In this document: positions 9,134 to 18,954 of the stretch, piece after piece
Layout: each line of letters opens with the position of its first letter
Numbering within the stretch: position 1 is the stretch's first letter
DNA from: Rhodococcus sp. (in: high G+C Gram-positive bacteria)
GTDB lineage: Bacteria; Actinomycetota; Actinomycetes; Mycobacteriales; Mycobacteriaceae
DNA: 58,959 bases
Reading direction: 5' to 3'
Assembly: GCF_023264675.1 (NCBI RefSeq)
Contig: NZ_JAHFVG010000035.1
Location: forward strand, 1 to 58,959
Program-made: the position numbers and the translations under genes
The notes under the pieces: model-generated
Seen by the model: only the letters and a program-made list of their open reading frames with translations
The model's database searches: none
What the model was told of the DNA's origin: nothing

Positions 9134-9607
9134 GCGGAGCCGTTCCGCCGTAGGTGGCCATCGGCTACTCGCGTCCGGCAACACCGCATCGAGAACCCGG
9201 GTACGACTGGGTCGATCTCCGCCGCCGCATCACATGGAGTATTCGACCCTGCGGCCAGGTCGTCACGTTGGAGCCCTGCGGAGGCACGAGGCGCAGGCAC
9301 CATCCGTTGAGGGTGAGACTTGGACGTACATCGACCGATCATGGATGCCGTCGGTTCTAATCTGTTGCATGCCTCATGCCGGAACAGGACTCCTCCTGAG
9401 GACGATCGCTGTGGTCGCCCCGCGTGTTCGCGTCGGCGACCGCTCCCGGTTCGGCGACTACACGCCATCAAGTCCAAGTAAGACCCCACCAACGTCGTTC
9501 GGTACAGGCAGCGCATCCCACCTGCCTTCTGAACGATGACGATCGTGTCGCCTTTCGCTGAATCACGCTTGTGAGCGCACTGCCTACCGAAAGGCCGATG
9601 AAGCACG
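9134..9607 (+). other. Intergenic region, no gene recognised
   Basis: About 470 bp between the AraC regulator and the permease. I found no credible coding frame, RNA gene or strong hairpin. It presumably holds the permease promoter. Confidence 0.5.
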
Positions 9608-11083
9608 ATGACACAGAACATGGCAGAAGACGAAGCCGCCGACGAAGCTGGTCGGGATCGCGTCCACCAACCCGAACTGAAACGCTCGCTCAACGGGTTC
9701 CAGATGTTCGCCATCTCGTTCGCAGCAGTGTCGGTGGTCATCGGCATCTTCGCGACATACGACGATGTACTGCAGAACGCCGGACCCGTGGGAATCTGGC
9801 TGTTCCCCGTCGTAGCAGCAGGACAAATGTTAGTGGCGCTGGTCTACGCGCAATTCGCAGCCCGCATACCGCTCAGCGGCTCCAGCTATACATGGGCCTC
9901 GAGGCTGGCCAACCCCAGGATCGGCTGGGCTTTCGGCTGGGTTGCGGTACTGGCCGCGATAACCATGCCAGTGGCGATCAACAATGCTCTGGCAAGTCAG
10001 TGCCTGATGCCACTATTCAACATGGAGCCCAACGAGACAACCGCGCGAGTGATCACTGTAGTACTCCTGGTCATTCAGACAGTCTTGGCGATTGCCGCCA
10101 CACGGATCGTCGGCTGGGTCAACTCACTGTCGGTGGGCGTCGAGATCGGCATCCTCCTCGTACTCGGCACCGCATTCGCGGTCGTGGTGTTGGTAACCGG
10201 TGACGGAACGACGGACAACCTGTTCTCCCGCGGTGTCGCGGCAGGCAATCCCGACTATTTCGCCATCGGCGGCGGACTGATGGCGGCCACGCTGATGGGC
10301 CTGACTACCCTGGTCGGGTTCGAATCCGCCGCGAACATGACAGAGGAAGCCGAGAACCCCTTCCGTAGTGTGCCGCGCGCCATCATCGGATCGGTCGCTG
10401 CGGCCGGCGTGCTGGGTTTCTTGTTCATCATCGTGCTGACCGTGGCGATCAAGGATCTGCCCGCGGCGTCGGCAAGTGAATCGTCGGTGGCCGAGATCAT
10501 GCATCAACAGTTCGGAAACGGGCTGGAAAGACCCTTCTTGGCTGCCATCAGCTTCGCATTCTTCGGAGCCGCGCTGGTCACCATGACCTCTACAGCCCGC
10601 TACATCTTTGCGATGTCGCGTGACGGGCGATTCCCAGGTCACCAGGTGATGCGCAGGGTCAATTCGCGCACCAAGACACCCATCCCCGCCACGCTACTGG
10701 TGTTGGCCGTCGGCGTGATCCTGATGATCGTGATGCCAGGAGCTGCACTGCTGCAGCTCATTGCGACCGGTGCAATCTTGAACATCAGTCTCTATCTGAT
10801 GACGATCGTGCTCTACCTGGGAGTCCGTCGAAAGCTCGGGAAGGCAGGCGCTGGTTTCGACCTCGGCCGGTTCGAATGGCCTGTGGCGATCTCGGCGTTG
10901 GTGTGGCTGATCGCAGCGCTCGCCGTAGTGCTCACCGCTTCCACGACATGGGCGACCATGCTGCTCGTCGTGGGATTGCTCATCCCTGGTCTCGCATACT
11001 TTCTGTACATGCTGAGGTTCGATCGCCACGTCCTCGACAACACTCTTACCGACTCGAATCTGTTCACCGACCCTACGAACTGA
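9608..11083 (+). CDS. APC-family amino acid/amine permease
   Basis: A 491-residue integral membrane protein with about 12 hydrophobic segments. The first helix region (FAISFAAVSVVIGIFATY) and the following SGSSYTWASRL segment are typical of the amino acid/choline (AAT/ACT) branch of the APC superfamily. TLVGFESAANMTEEAENP near residue 235 is the family hallmark between helices 6 and 7. It stands alone, convergent with the following oxidase gene; the substrate is likely an amino acid, amine or choline-like compound. Confidence 0.88.
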   Translation: MTQNMAEDEAADEAGRDRVHQPELKRSLNGFQMFAISFAAVSVVIGIFATYDDVLQNAGPVGIWLFPVVAAGQMLVALVYAQFAARIPLSGSSYTWASRLANPRIGWAFGWVAVLAAITMPVAINNALASQCLMPLFNMEPNETTARVITVVLLVIQTVLAIAATRIVGWVNSLSVGVEIGILLVLGTAFAVVVLVTGDGTTDNLFSRGVAAGNPDYFAIGGGLMAATLMGLTTLVGFESAANMTEEAENPFRSVPRAIIGSVAAAGVLGFLFIIVLTVAIKDLPAASASESSVAEIMHQQFGNGLERPFLAAISFAFFGAALVTMTSTARYIFAMSRDGRFPGHQVMRRVNSRTKTPIPATLLVLAVGVILMIVMPGAALLQLIATGAILNISLYLMTIVLYLGVRRKLGKAGAGFDLGRFEWPVAISALVWLIAALAVVLTASTTWATMLLVVGLLIPGLAYFLYMLRFDRHVLDNTLTDSNLFTDPTN

Positions 11084-11234
11084 CGGTGGTGACCGCCGAG
11101 AATGCTTCGTCGGGACTTAGCTCTAGGCACGAAGGCGACCCTGAACTGCACGAATGCGGCGATGCGGCGATGGACACCCTGACGCGGATCCGAAATCTGG
11201 TCCACCTACGCGTGTACCGGGAAATGTCATCTGC

Positions 11235-12635
11235 CTACGCGCGTGTGAAGGGCACCTCGCCACCGACGTCGCGCACGACCGGCCCGACGCGCAACACACC
11301 CGCTGGATCGTGCTCTTCGGCGAGAGCGCTCAGCCAGTGGACGGTGTCCTCGTCGTACATCCGCGCGATGCGCTCCGCATCGGCACTGGCCGCGAAATTG
11401 GGCAACGAACGTCCGGTCGACCATGGGGCCATCACCTGCTCGACGCGTCTGGCATGTTCGTCGACCGCCCCGTGCCCTGGTACGCCGACGATGAAGAGAG
11501 TGAATGCGGCATCGCGATGGCAGAATGCGCTGCGGTGCTGTGGCTCGCGAGCGAGAGCGCCGCCGAGCAGGCGAACTTCCACCACCGTCTGCGGCGACCC
11601 CGACTCGGGACCTGCAACGGCGAGCAACTCGTCGATCGCGTCGTGAGTCAATTCCTCGGTGAGGCAGCTGAATTCATGACTCGGCATTGGATCGACCGGA
11701 TCGGCATGCACCGCACCGATCGCCGCGTAGGGCATCAGGCCCACGGCATCGATGACGGGGGTGGCGACGCCTCGAATCGGGGTCAGGAGCGCTTCCGCGT
11801 CGTCCGAGCTTGCGACACTGGCGAACCGGATCGCCACGGTGAAGCGACCGGCCAGAGGTGGTGGAATCTGCGGCAGCGGCGGCAGCTGCAGCAGGGCCAT
11901 CGAGGTGGACGTGTGCTCGGGCAGATCGGCGCACAGATCCAGCCAGGCGTGGGCGACGTCGGCCGCATCGGAACCGTCGAAATACAGTGCACCGCCGTAG
12001 AAGTTCGAGAGCTGCACGAGGTCGATCTCGACCGAGGTGACGATGCCGAGGGTGGACTTTCCGCCGCGCAGTCCCCAGAAGAGTTCTGCATGCTGATCAG
12101 CGGTGACACGCAGGATGTCACCCTCCCCGGTGACGAGCTCGAACGCGCGGACGTGATCCGAGGACAGACCGAACGTGCGCACCAGCGGGCCGATGCCTGC
12201 ACCGGTGAGGAAGCCGACGACACCGACGGCCGTCGACGATCCGCACAGTGGAGCCAGGCCGTGCGGGGCGGCTGCGTCGACGACGTCCTGCCAGAGCACA
12301 CCGGCACCCAGCCGAGCGGTTCGGGCCTCCGCGTCGAGGACGCAGCTGTCAAGGCGTCCGGTGTGGACGAACAGTACGTCGTCTTCGATCGGGACCGCGC
12401 CGTGTCCGGTTCGACCGACCGCGACCCGTAGGCCGGTACGGGCGGCATATCGAACTGTGCTCACCACATCGTGTGCGTCGTGTACCTCGACCACCGCGAG
12501 CGGTTGCACGGGCACGGCAACGTTCCAGGGAGTCGCGAGTTCGTAGCCCGGCTCACCGGGTAGCGCGAGCGAGCCGGTGAGTTCGCTGCGTAGTGAGTTC
12601 AGGCCTGTGTGGATCGTAGGGGAATGAAAAGCCAT
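11235..12635 (-). CDS. FAD-linked oxidase (PCMH/berberine-bridge type)
   Basis: A 466-residue flavoprotein. The FAD domain includes VGRTGHGA (about residues 93-100), where the His is the usual covalent flavin attachment site, and GVVGFLTGAGIGPLVR (about 155-170). The C-terminus has the berberine-bridge-like LAEEHDPAGVLR segment. The start has an AAAAGGA box. It lies 27 bp after the SARP regulator gene and is probably co-transcribed with it. Such enzymes oxidise alcohols, sugars or natural-product intermediates. The substrate is unknown. Confidence 0.85.
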   Translation of the reverse strand: MAFHSPTIHTGLNSLRSELTGSLALPGEPGYELATPWNVAVPVQPLAVVEVHDAHDVVSTVRYAARTGLRVAVGRTGHGAVPIEDDVLFVHTGRLDSCVLDAEARTARLGAGVLWQDVVDAAAPHGLAPLCGSSTAVGVVGFLTGAGIGPLVRTFGLSSDHVRAFELVTGEGDILRVTADQHAELFWGLRGGKSTLGIVTSVEIDLVQLSNFYGGALYFDGSDAADVAHAWLDLCADLPEHTSTSMALLQLPPLPQIPPPLAGRFTVAIRFASVASSDDAEALLTPIRGVATPVIDAVGLMPYAAIGAVHADPVDPMPSHEFSCLTEELTHDAIDELLAVAGPESGSPQTVVEVRLLGGALAREPQHRSAFCHRDAAFTLFIVGVPGHGAVDEHARRVEQVMAPWSTGRSLPNFAASADAERIARMYDEDTVHWLSALAEEHDPAGVLRVGPVVRDVGGEVPFTRA

Positions 12636-12662
12636 GATGGAATCCTTTTCTCGTCGAGTGCT

Positions 12663-15600
12663 TCAACGAGGACGAGAATTGCCTACCGCGCTTGGAGAAT
12701 TCTTGAACTGTGCGGCCAGCCCGAGCATGCCGGTTCGTCGGGCCTCGGCGAGTACCTCGGCAACCGCGTTTTCGCGGGTACTCGACGGTGGCTGCAATTG
12801 GGCTCTGAGCAACCGACACCGCAGCAGGGTCGGTCGGCTGGATGTTCGGGTGGCCAGTGCCTCGGCTCGATCGAGCAACTCGGCGGCGCGGTCGCTGCGG
12901 CCCAGCAATGCGTTGAGCCTGGCTGACGCCTCTGCGACCGAACCGATGGAGCCGACGTGACCCACCGTCGCGATGCGGTCGGTGAAGGGCTGGAGTAGCT
13001 CCACGAATTGCTCGGCGAACTCGACCAATTCGAGATCCGCGACGACGCGAGCCAGGAGGGTTGTGTGACCGAGTGTCGTCCACGTAGGTGGCCGAGACGC
13101 CTTCAGCCAGTTCGATATCAATTGTTTCGCTTGCGCTTTCCGGCCCTTGGCTGCGTCGATCGCTATGCTCCACGATTGCGGCTCGACGATACCCGGTTCG
13201 GCTGCCGCCAGGGTGCCGCACTCCCACTCCAAGGAGTTCATCGCCAGCCCGGCACTGCCTGCGGTGTACAGCTCGGTTTGCAGATGGATCTGGCGGGCTG
13301 TCTCGTATTGGCGACGACACTCGTCGAAATCTCCGTGCCAGGCTGCCAATGTTGCTTCCATCCAGCGCAATTGAACGCGAACAACGGGTAGGCGCAGTAG
13401 ATCGCACCCGGCGATTCCGCGTCTGAGATGGTTGGTGGCACTCTCGACGTCACCCAGATTCATCTCTGTCATGCTCGCCACCGCATGGGCGATGACGTTG
13501 TCGAAAGGAGAATGGCGATGGGGCAGCCCGAACAACTCGCGTATCAGCCCGCGAGACTCCTCGCTGCGCTGCGCCACACCGGAGAACAGTAGGATCCGAG
13601 CAAGCAAAGCATCGGCGATGACTTCGAAATCGCCTGTTGTCGAGGCAATATCGACTGCCCGACGGCTCAGTGCGTCGGGAACGGACGAGTCCGGGTGGTA
13701 ACAGAATCCGACGGCCGTTGCCGCCAATAGGCGCGCATGAGCGGTTGCGTCTGACTCGACGAACTGCTCCATTCCGGCGAGCCTGCCGAGCAACGGTGCC
13801 GGGTCGCGGCCGTAGGACACCCACGGCCATGCTCCCGCGGCGCGCAGGAGGGCCGCGGCCAAGCGTCCGACAGTCGCTGTTCGACCCTCACGCACGGCGT
13901 CGAGCAGACATTCGTCGACGACGTCGAGGACGGTTTGACCTCGCCCTGCTCGAGCGAGGGCTTCGACGCGTGCGACCAGAAGGTCGTCGCGCTCGTCCGG
14001 CGCTTGTTCCGAAGCGGGGAGTAAATCGAATGCTTGGACCGCTTCATCCCACCAACGCGCGGCTGTTTCCGAACTCCACCGTTCGGTCGCTTCACGCGCA
14101 GCATCGGTGCAGGCCGAGAGGGCGCTTCGAGCGTCGACGATCGGCAGTGCGGCCATCAGATGTTGCGCGCGCTTGCTTGATCGGTCGGTATCGTGCGAAT
14201 CGATGAGAGCCTCGGCAACCGACGCATGGATGCGTTGCCTGCGCAGTGCCGGAATGGCCGCCAGCACTGCGTCTCTCAACAGTCCGTGGGCAAAGACGCA
14301 GCCACCTCCGGCGGGGTCGGCCACGATGATGCGCTCGTCTGCGGCGTCGTCGAGGTAGTCGACCAGGGTATCGACGGTCAGCCCGGTCGCCGCGGCGAGC
14401 AGGCCGACGTCGAGGGCGTCACCGATCACCGCCGCAACCCGAAGTACTTGCAGTACAGCTGGTTCCACTGCGTGCAGGCGGCGATCGAGGACCGACCGAA
14501 CGGCGTACGGAATCTCGCCGTCCCGCCGATCGTCTCGGGGTAGTCTCGCGTACTCGGATACGAAGAGTGGGTTTCCGCCGGTGCGCTCGGCAAGGCGGTC
14601 AATTTCGTCGGCATCGAGATCTTCGCCTGCGACGCGCCGGGCCAATGCGTCGACCTCGGTGGGGCCAAGCGGGGTGATCGTGAGGTGGCGGTTTCCCGCT
14701 GAGTGAAGCACCGTCTCCACCAGCTTGCGTACCTCGGGTCCGGTCTCGTTCTCGCGCAACGTCAGAACGAACCACACCGGGTACCGGTGCAGCGATGCGA
14801 CCAGATGCATCAGACATCGTAGAGAGGTCGTGTCGGCCCATTGGACGTCGTCGACGACCAACGTAGTCACACCGGATCCGGGGCCGAGCCCCGCCGCCGA
14901 GTCCTCGATCGCCGCGGTGACCCGCTCGTAGACCGCGAATCTGGCCTCGTCGGGTTCGGCACGGGCGGGTGGCACAAGGATGTCGTCGGCATCGATCCCC
15001 AATTGGCGCAACAGTTGTCGAATCGGCCACCACGCGGGGGTGCCGTCGTCCTCCAGACATCGTGCCCATAGCGACTGTCCGCCGATTGCGAGGGTGCGGC
15101 GGTCGCACTCCTCGGCGAGGCGTGTCTTTCCTATCCCGGCGGGACCGGTCAATACGAGCCATCGACTCTCGCCCCCGTGAACCTGATCGAGCATCCCGGC
15201 GATGATGTCCGACTCGGCAGTCCGTCCGATCAGGGCGGATTCCGGCTGCAGCTCGGTGGACTCCGGCGGCCCCGCCGGCGACGCCGGGATCGACAGTCGC
15301 TCGGCGCCCGACCATCCCGGCTGCCTCGGCCACGCGGCCAGACCCGGATCGTGACGCAGAATCGCGGTGTGGAGCGATGCAAGTTCGATGCCTACGTCCA
15401 ATCCGAGTTCGTCGTCCAACCGCGCGGCGTGATCGCGGTATGCCTGAAGTGCTTCGGTGGAGCGGCCGGCTCGGTGCAACGCGAGCATGCGGAGCCAGCA
15501 CGTGCGATCACGTAGCGGGTATTCGTGACACAGAGCTGCGGCATCGACCAGAGCCGGTGCCACGCGTCCCGCGGCCAACAGAGCGGTGATGCGGGTTTCA

Positions 15601-16091
15601 CGGCACTCTGTGCGAACTTCCTCGAATGCCGCCGCCTCCACTTCGACCCAGTGCTCGTCGCGAAGATCTTCGAGGAAAGGCCCTCGAACCCTGGCCAGTG
15701 CACGATCTGCGATAGTCAGGGCTTGCTCCCACTGCGCCGCCTGAACGTGTTGCCTCGCCGATTCCGCCTCCGTGAGGAATGCGGCCCGGTCGATGTGCTG
15801 GTCGTCGATGTCGAGCACATAACCCGGTGGTTGCCGGACGATGACCGATGTCGCGGCGGGGTCAACGCGCAGAGATCGCCGCAGGTTCGAGATGTAGGCC
15901 TGCAGGCTCGCCATCGCGCTGGACGGCGCGTTTCCCTGCCACAGCACGTCGATCAGACGATCGGTCGACACGACCCGCCCGTTTTCAGCCAGTAGTGCAG
16001 CGAGTACGGCTCGCTGCTTACGAGGGCCGAGATCGATCGCGCGGCCGTCGGGACGCGTCACTTCCAGGGGGCCGAGCAATCGGTAGATCAT
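12663..16091 (-). CDS. SARP/AfsR-like regulator with AAA ATPase domain
   Basis: About 1142 residues from the ATG at 16091, preceded by a GGGAGGGGG box; a longer frame starts at 16127. Domain order: OmpR-like winged helix (about 1-95, LGPRKQRAVLAALL), bacterial transcriptional activator domain (about 96-250), P-loop ATPase (GPAGIGKT at 316-323, Walker B LVVDDVQWAD near 413), then a long helical TPR-like tail. No LuxR helix-turn-helix is visible at the C-terminus. This architecture belongs to the AfsR/large SARP class, often pathway regulators of secondary metabolism. It is flanked by an efflux pump and an FAD oxidase on the same strand. Confidence 0.88.
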   Translation of the reverse strand: MIYRLLGPLEVTRPDGRAIDLGPRKQRAVLAALLAENGRVVSTDRLIDVLWQGNAPSSAMASLQAYISNLRRSLRVDPAATSVIVRQPPGYVLDIDDQHIDRAAFLTEAESARQHVQAAQWEQALTIADRALARVRGPFLEDLRDEHWVEVEAAAFEEVRTECRETRITALLAAGRVAPALVDAAALCHEYPLRDRTCWLRMLALHRAGRSTEALQAYRDHAARLDDELGLDVGIELASLHTAILRHDPGLAAWPRQPGWSGAERLSIPASPAGPPESTELQPESALIGRTAESDIIAGMLDQVHGGESRWLVLTGPAGIGKTRLAEECDRRTLAIGGQSLWARCLEDDGTPAWWPIRQLLRQLGIDADDILVPPARAEPDEARFAVYERVTAAIEDSAAGLGPGSGVTTLVVDDVQWADTTSLRCLMHLVASLHRYPVWFVLTLRENETGPEVRKLVETVLHSAGNRHLTITPLGPTEVDALARRVAGEDLDADEIDRLAERTGGNPLFVSEYARLPRDDRRDGEIPYAVRSVLDRRLHAVEPAVLQVLRVAAVIGDALDVGLLAAATGLTVDTLVDYLDDAADERIIVADPAGGGCVFAHGLLRDAVLAAIPALRRQRIHASVAEALIDSHDTDRSSKRAQHLMAALPIVDARSALSACTDAAREATERWSSETAARWWDEAVQAFDLLPASEQAPDERDDLLVARVEALARAGRGQTVLDVVDECLLDAVREGRTATVGRLAAALLRAAGAWPWVSYGRDPAPLLGRLAGMEQFVESDATAHARLLAATAVGFCYHPDSSVPDALSRRAVDIASTTGDFEVIADALLARILLFSGVAQRSEESRGLIRELFGLPHRHSPFDNVIAHAVASMTEMNLGDVESATNHLRRGIAGCDLLRLPVVRVQLRWMEATLAAWHGDFDECRRQYETARQIHLQTELYTAGSAGLAMNSLEWECGTLAAAEPGIVEPQSWSIAIDAAKGRKAQAKQLISNWLKASRPPTWTTLGHTTLLARVVADLELVEFAEQFVELLQPFTDRIATVGHVGSIGSVAEASARLNALLGRSDRAAELLDRAEALATRTSSRPTLLRCRLLRAQLQPPSSTRENAVAEVLAEARRTGMLGLAAQFKNSPSAVGNSRPR

Positions 16092-16164
16092 GCGCGAGCC
16101 CCCTCCCCACGTGCTTTTCGGCGTCATTCTAAGTGACGACGGTGGACGGTGGAAGCAAGGGCGG

Positions 16165-17601
16165 TCATGCCGGAACCTCGGCTGTATTGGAGGTGGGCGT
16201 CATGGCGTCCCGCCCGGTGGTGTGCTGCAACGTCGTCGCGCAGACGAGAGCGCCTATCGCGGCGATCAGCGCGGCGGCGAACAATGCGGCGTGCAGCCCG
16301 TGCACGAGCTCGATCGGTGAACCACCGGGCAACATCGACTCGGCTGGGAGAAATGCACCGAGTCCGGCGACTCCGACAGCGATTCCGCTCTGTCGGAATG
16401 CGTCGTTGATGCCGGCGGCCAAGCCGGAGTGATGGGCTGTGCCTTCGCCCAGAACGAGTCCGCTCATGACCGGATTGAACACCCCGGCACCGATGCATGC
16501 GACAACGAATCCCGGGATCAACGTGTACGGCGAACCGTCGACGTCGATGACGGTCATCATCAGCAGGCCGACAGAGACGAGGATCAGTGAGACGGTCAAT
16601 GACATCGCGATCGGAATACGACCGTCGAGCTTCGCGGTCAAGCCCGCTACGACGAACATCGCCACCGTCGCAGGCAGGTACACCAGACCGGCTTCGATCG
16701 GGGAAAGATTCTGCACATTCTGCAGGTAAACGGTGGTGTAGACGAACACCGCGAACAGGGACGCGGAGATGGCGAACGCGGCGATCTGGGCTCCGGCGAA
16801 TGCACGGTTCGCGAGGAGATGTGGTGGCAACATCGGCTCCGGCGCGTTGCGCTCGTGCATGCAGAACGCCACGAGTGTCACTGCTGCGATGCCTAGAGCG
16901 AGCATGGTTGTCGGCTCCGTCCACCCTGCTTCGTTGCCGTGCAGCAGTCCGTAAACCAGGCCGGCCAGGCCCGCCGAGACCAACACCTGACCGGGTACAT
17001 CTGCTCCGCGAGGGCGCGGATCGCGAGATTCGGGCACCCACTTCAGGGTGGCAACCAACGTCAGCAATCCGATGGGAATGTTGATCAAGAACACTGCGCG
17101 CCAATGGAACACCTCGGTCAGCGCCCCGCCTACGAGTGGACCGACAGCAAAGGCTCCGCCGATCGTCGCACCGTAGGCGGCCAGCGCCGACGCCCGAGCA
17201 GGCCCCTTCTCGAACACGTCGGCGAGCAAGGCAAGCGAGCACGCGAACAGCAGTGCACCGCCGACTCCTTGGGCGGCACGGGCGATGTCGAGGATCACGA
17301 TGTTCGGTGCGAGCGCGCACAACAACGATGTGACGGTGAACGTGACAATGCCGATGAGGAAGACCCGTTTCCGGCCGCGACGATCAGCCCACGAGCCGGC
17401 ACTGAGAACCACGGTCGCCAAGGCGAGGGTGTAGGCGTCGACGACCCATTTCAGGGCGCTGACTCCGGAATTCAGGTCAGCTGCGATGGAGGGCAGGGCG
17501 GTGTTGACCACCGCAATATCGAGCATGAGCATTGCCGTCGTCACACAGACGACGGCCAGGGTGGCGCGGCGGACAGCCGCACTTTTCGGTGTTGCGAGCA
17601 T
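16165..17601 (-). CDS. DHA2-type MFS drug exporter
   Basis: A 478-residue multidrug transporter of the EmrB/QacA type, with the start ATG behind a CAGGAGA box. It has motif A (GSWADRRGRKRVFL, about 67-80) and motif C-like glycine/proline spacing in GGAFAVGPLVGG. About 14 membrane segments are predicted. It is the first gene of the three-gene minus-strand set with the SARP regulator (73 bp gap) and the FAD oxidase. That arrangement suggests export of the metabolite made or modified by this small cluster. Confidence 0.88.
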   Translation of the reverse strand: MLATPKSAAVRRATLAVVCVTTAMLMLDIAVVNTALPSIAADLNSGVSALKWVVDAYTLALATVVLSAGSWADRRGRKRVFLIGIVTFTVTSLLCALAPNIVILDIARAAQGVGGALLFACSLALLADVFEKGPARASALAAYGATIGGAFAVGPLVGGALTEVFHWRAVFLINIPIGLLTLVATLKWVPESRDPRPRGADVPGQVLVSAGLAGLVYGLLHGNEAGWTEPTTMLALGIAAVTLVAFCMHERNAPEPMLPPHLLANRAFAGAQIAAFAISASLFAVFVYTTVYLQNVQNLSPIEAGLVYLPATVAMFVVAGLTAKLDGRIPIAMSLTVSLILVSVGLLMMTVIDVDGSPYTLIPGFVVACIGAGVFNPVMSGLVLGEGTAHHSGLAAGINDAFRQSGIAVGVAGLGAFLPAESMLPGGSPIELVHGLHAALFAAALIAAIGALVCATTLQHTTGRDAMTPTSNTAEVPA

Positions 17602-18077
17602 GAAGGGTCTCCTGGTGAGTCCGAGTAACAGTGCTCGATCACTGTGTGCGAGACGCCTTGGTGAACTCTTGGACTCCGCCAGGACGCGCTCGCGCGTTCG
17701 ACTGTCGAACCCGCGCGGCAGATCGATCTCGACACGGGGGAAGCCGACGCGAAGGCAGGCGCCGACACCGTTTCGTTGAATCCCGACGACAACCCGACAG
17801 TTGCATTGTCGCTGGCCGTGATCGAGTACGCAGTGCGTAACAGGGCAGTAGATGACCTTCGACCCGCAATCCCACGGCGATGATCGCGTTGAGACGCTGA
17901 GCGCACCTGTTGACTGCCGGCCTGCGCCGCACGAAGGTGTGCGATCGCAGAGGTCGATACACGACCACCGCCGGCTAGGAATGACAGTTCATTTCGAATT
18001 CTGTCAGTCTGTGTCACTTTGGCAAGCGTCGGAACGTACCCCTAGCTCAACTAAGGTCTGACCCGCACAACACGCGG
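17602..18077 (+). other. Gene-poor junction, possible coding remnant
   Basis: About 475 bp upstream of the efflux gene. On the plus strand a frame open from about 17665 to 17882 looks amino-acid-like (for example LAVIEYAVRNRAVDDLRP near its end), but it has no plausible start and no family I recognise. It is best read as the tail of a lost gene. The region leads directly into the tRNA fragment, consistent with an insertion boundary. Confidence 0.35.
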
Positions 18078-18122
18078 TGCCCCCAGTCGGACTCGAACCG
18101 ACACTGTGCGGATTTTAAGTCC
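18078..18122 (-). other. tRNA-Leu(TAA)-like 3' half (putative att-site scar)
   Basis: Read on the minus strand, this 45-nt stretch has an anticodon loop CTTAAAA (anticodon TAA) with the 3' strand of its stem, a short variable region, a perfect T-arm (GTCGG-TTCGAGT-CCGAC) and an acceptor 3' strand ending GGGGGCA. The 5' half is missing: the bases before the anticodon loop do not complete the stem beyond three pairs and no matching GCCCCC acceptor strand is upstream. A 3' tRNA half of this size is the usual product of tyrosine-integrase insertion. It is not a functional tRNA gene. Confidence 0.6.
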
Positions 18123-18356
18123 CTGGAACTGGAACCACCTGGACTTTGATGGATTCGATATTTGTTTATTTGCAACAGTTTTCGTGTATCTCCGTCCGAA
18201 CCCGTGCATCCTCGAACGTACCGACTTGTGACACCCGCGTGACACTGAGATACCTCGAATCCGCCGACGCAAGACGGTCGTGATCGGCCACGGCACCGGG
18301 TGGACGCAGGGCGCTACGTTGCAAAGAAACTTCGTGCGGACTCGTGACATCGAGAC

Positions 18357-18719
18357 CTAGCATTCCACAGCGTAGCCCCCTGCTGGTTCCGTGGGTGTGA
18401 TCCGGACGTCGTGGCCACCGCCGATCCAGAGACCATCTCCTTCGACAGTGATGTCTGAGCGATCAAGTGTGGCAATGGCGTTGTGCCACAGTCTCGCGCT
18501 CGATGGAAGGAGCAGTACCGCATCACGGCGACCGAACAACGCCTCCGTCGAACCCTCAGTAGGCAACTCGATAGCCAACGCCCAATAGCGTTCAGCGCGA
18601 CGGGCCGTTCTGGCGGACCGAGCGGAGTCGAGAGCGAGACGCAGTGAAGTCGCGCGCCCGGGTGGTGTGTGCCCGGCGTCGAGGTGGAGGTTTCCGAGCC
18701 TTGACCGCTGGACAGGAAG
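18357..18719 (-). pseudogene. Unrecognised reading frame without a proper start
   Basis: A minus-strand frame open for about 120 codons, ending in TAG at 18357. Its composition looks coding (an Ala/Arg-rich helix, then WALAIELPTEG and a Gly-rich end). The only usable start is an internal TTG at 18578, which would give 73 residues. The frame opens directly after a TGA with no ribosome site, so it looks like the 3' end of a decayed gene. I do not recognise the family. The short tract between the tRNA fragment and this frame (18123-18356) shows no gene. Confidence 0.35.
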
Positions 18720-18954
18720 TCAATCTCGAGTTCGAAGATCTCGGGTCTAAGAGCAAGAGGTCAACTTCCCCGCTTGTTCAGGCCCTCGCTTGGCGATCGC
18801 AGTCGGCTCGGGTGGCGTTCATGCGACCAGTCAGCGCACACGTCATGGCAGGTCGGCGGAGGCTTCCCCGTCGCGGTGAATCGACAATTAATCCAGGCGG
18901 CCGTGATGTCGAGGCCCTGAGGAGGGGACCCACCGCCAGCGATCCAAAGGGCCG

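Noticed and set aside
9013..9747. A 244-codon minus-strand frame across the AraC-permease gap
   Set aside because: It overlaps both real genes, has no recognisable motif and no plausible ribosome site.
11154..12431. A 425-codon plus-strand frame opposite the FAD oxidase
   Set aside because: Low-complexity antisense composition; the minus strand has the FAD motifs and a good ribosome site.
18051..18350. A 99-codon minus-strand frame ending over the tRNA fragment, considered as an integrase remnant
   Set aside because: No tyrosine-recombinase residues (Arg, His-x-x-Arg, Tyr) are visible, so I did not call an integrase.
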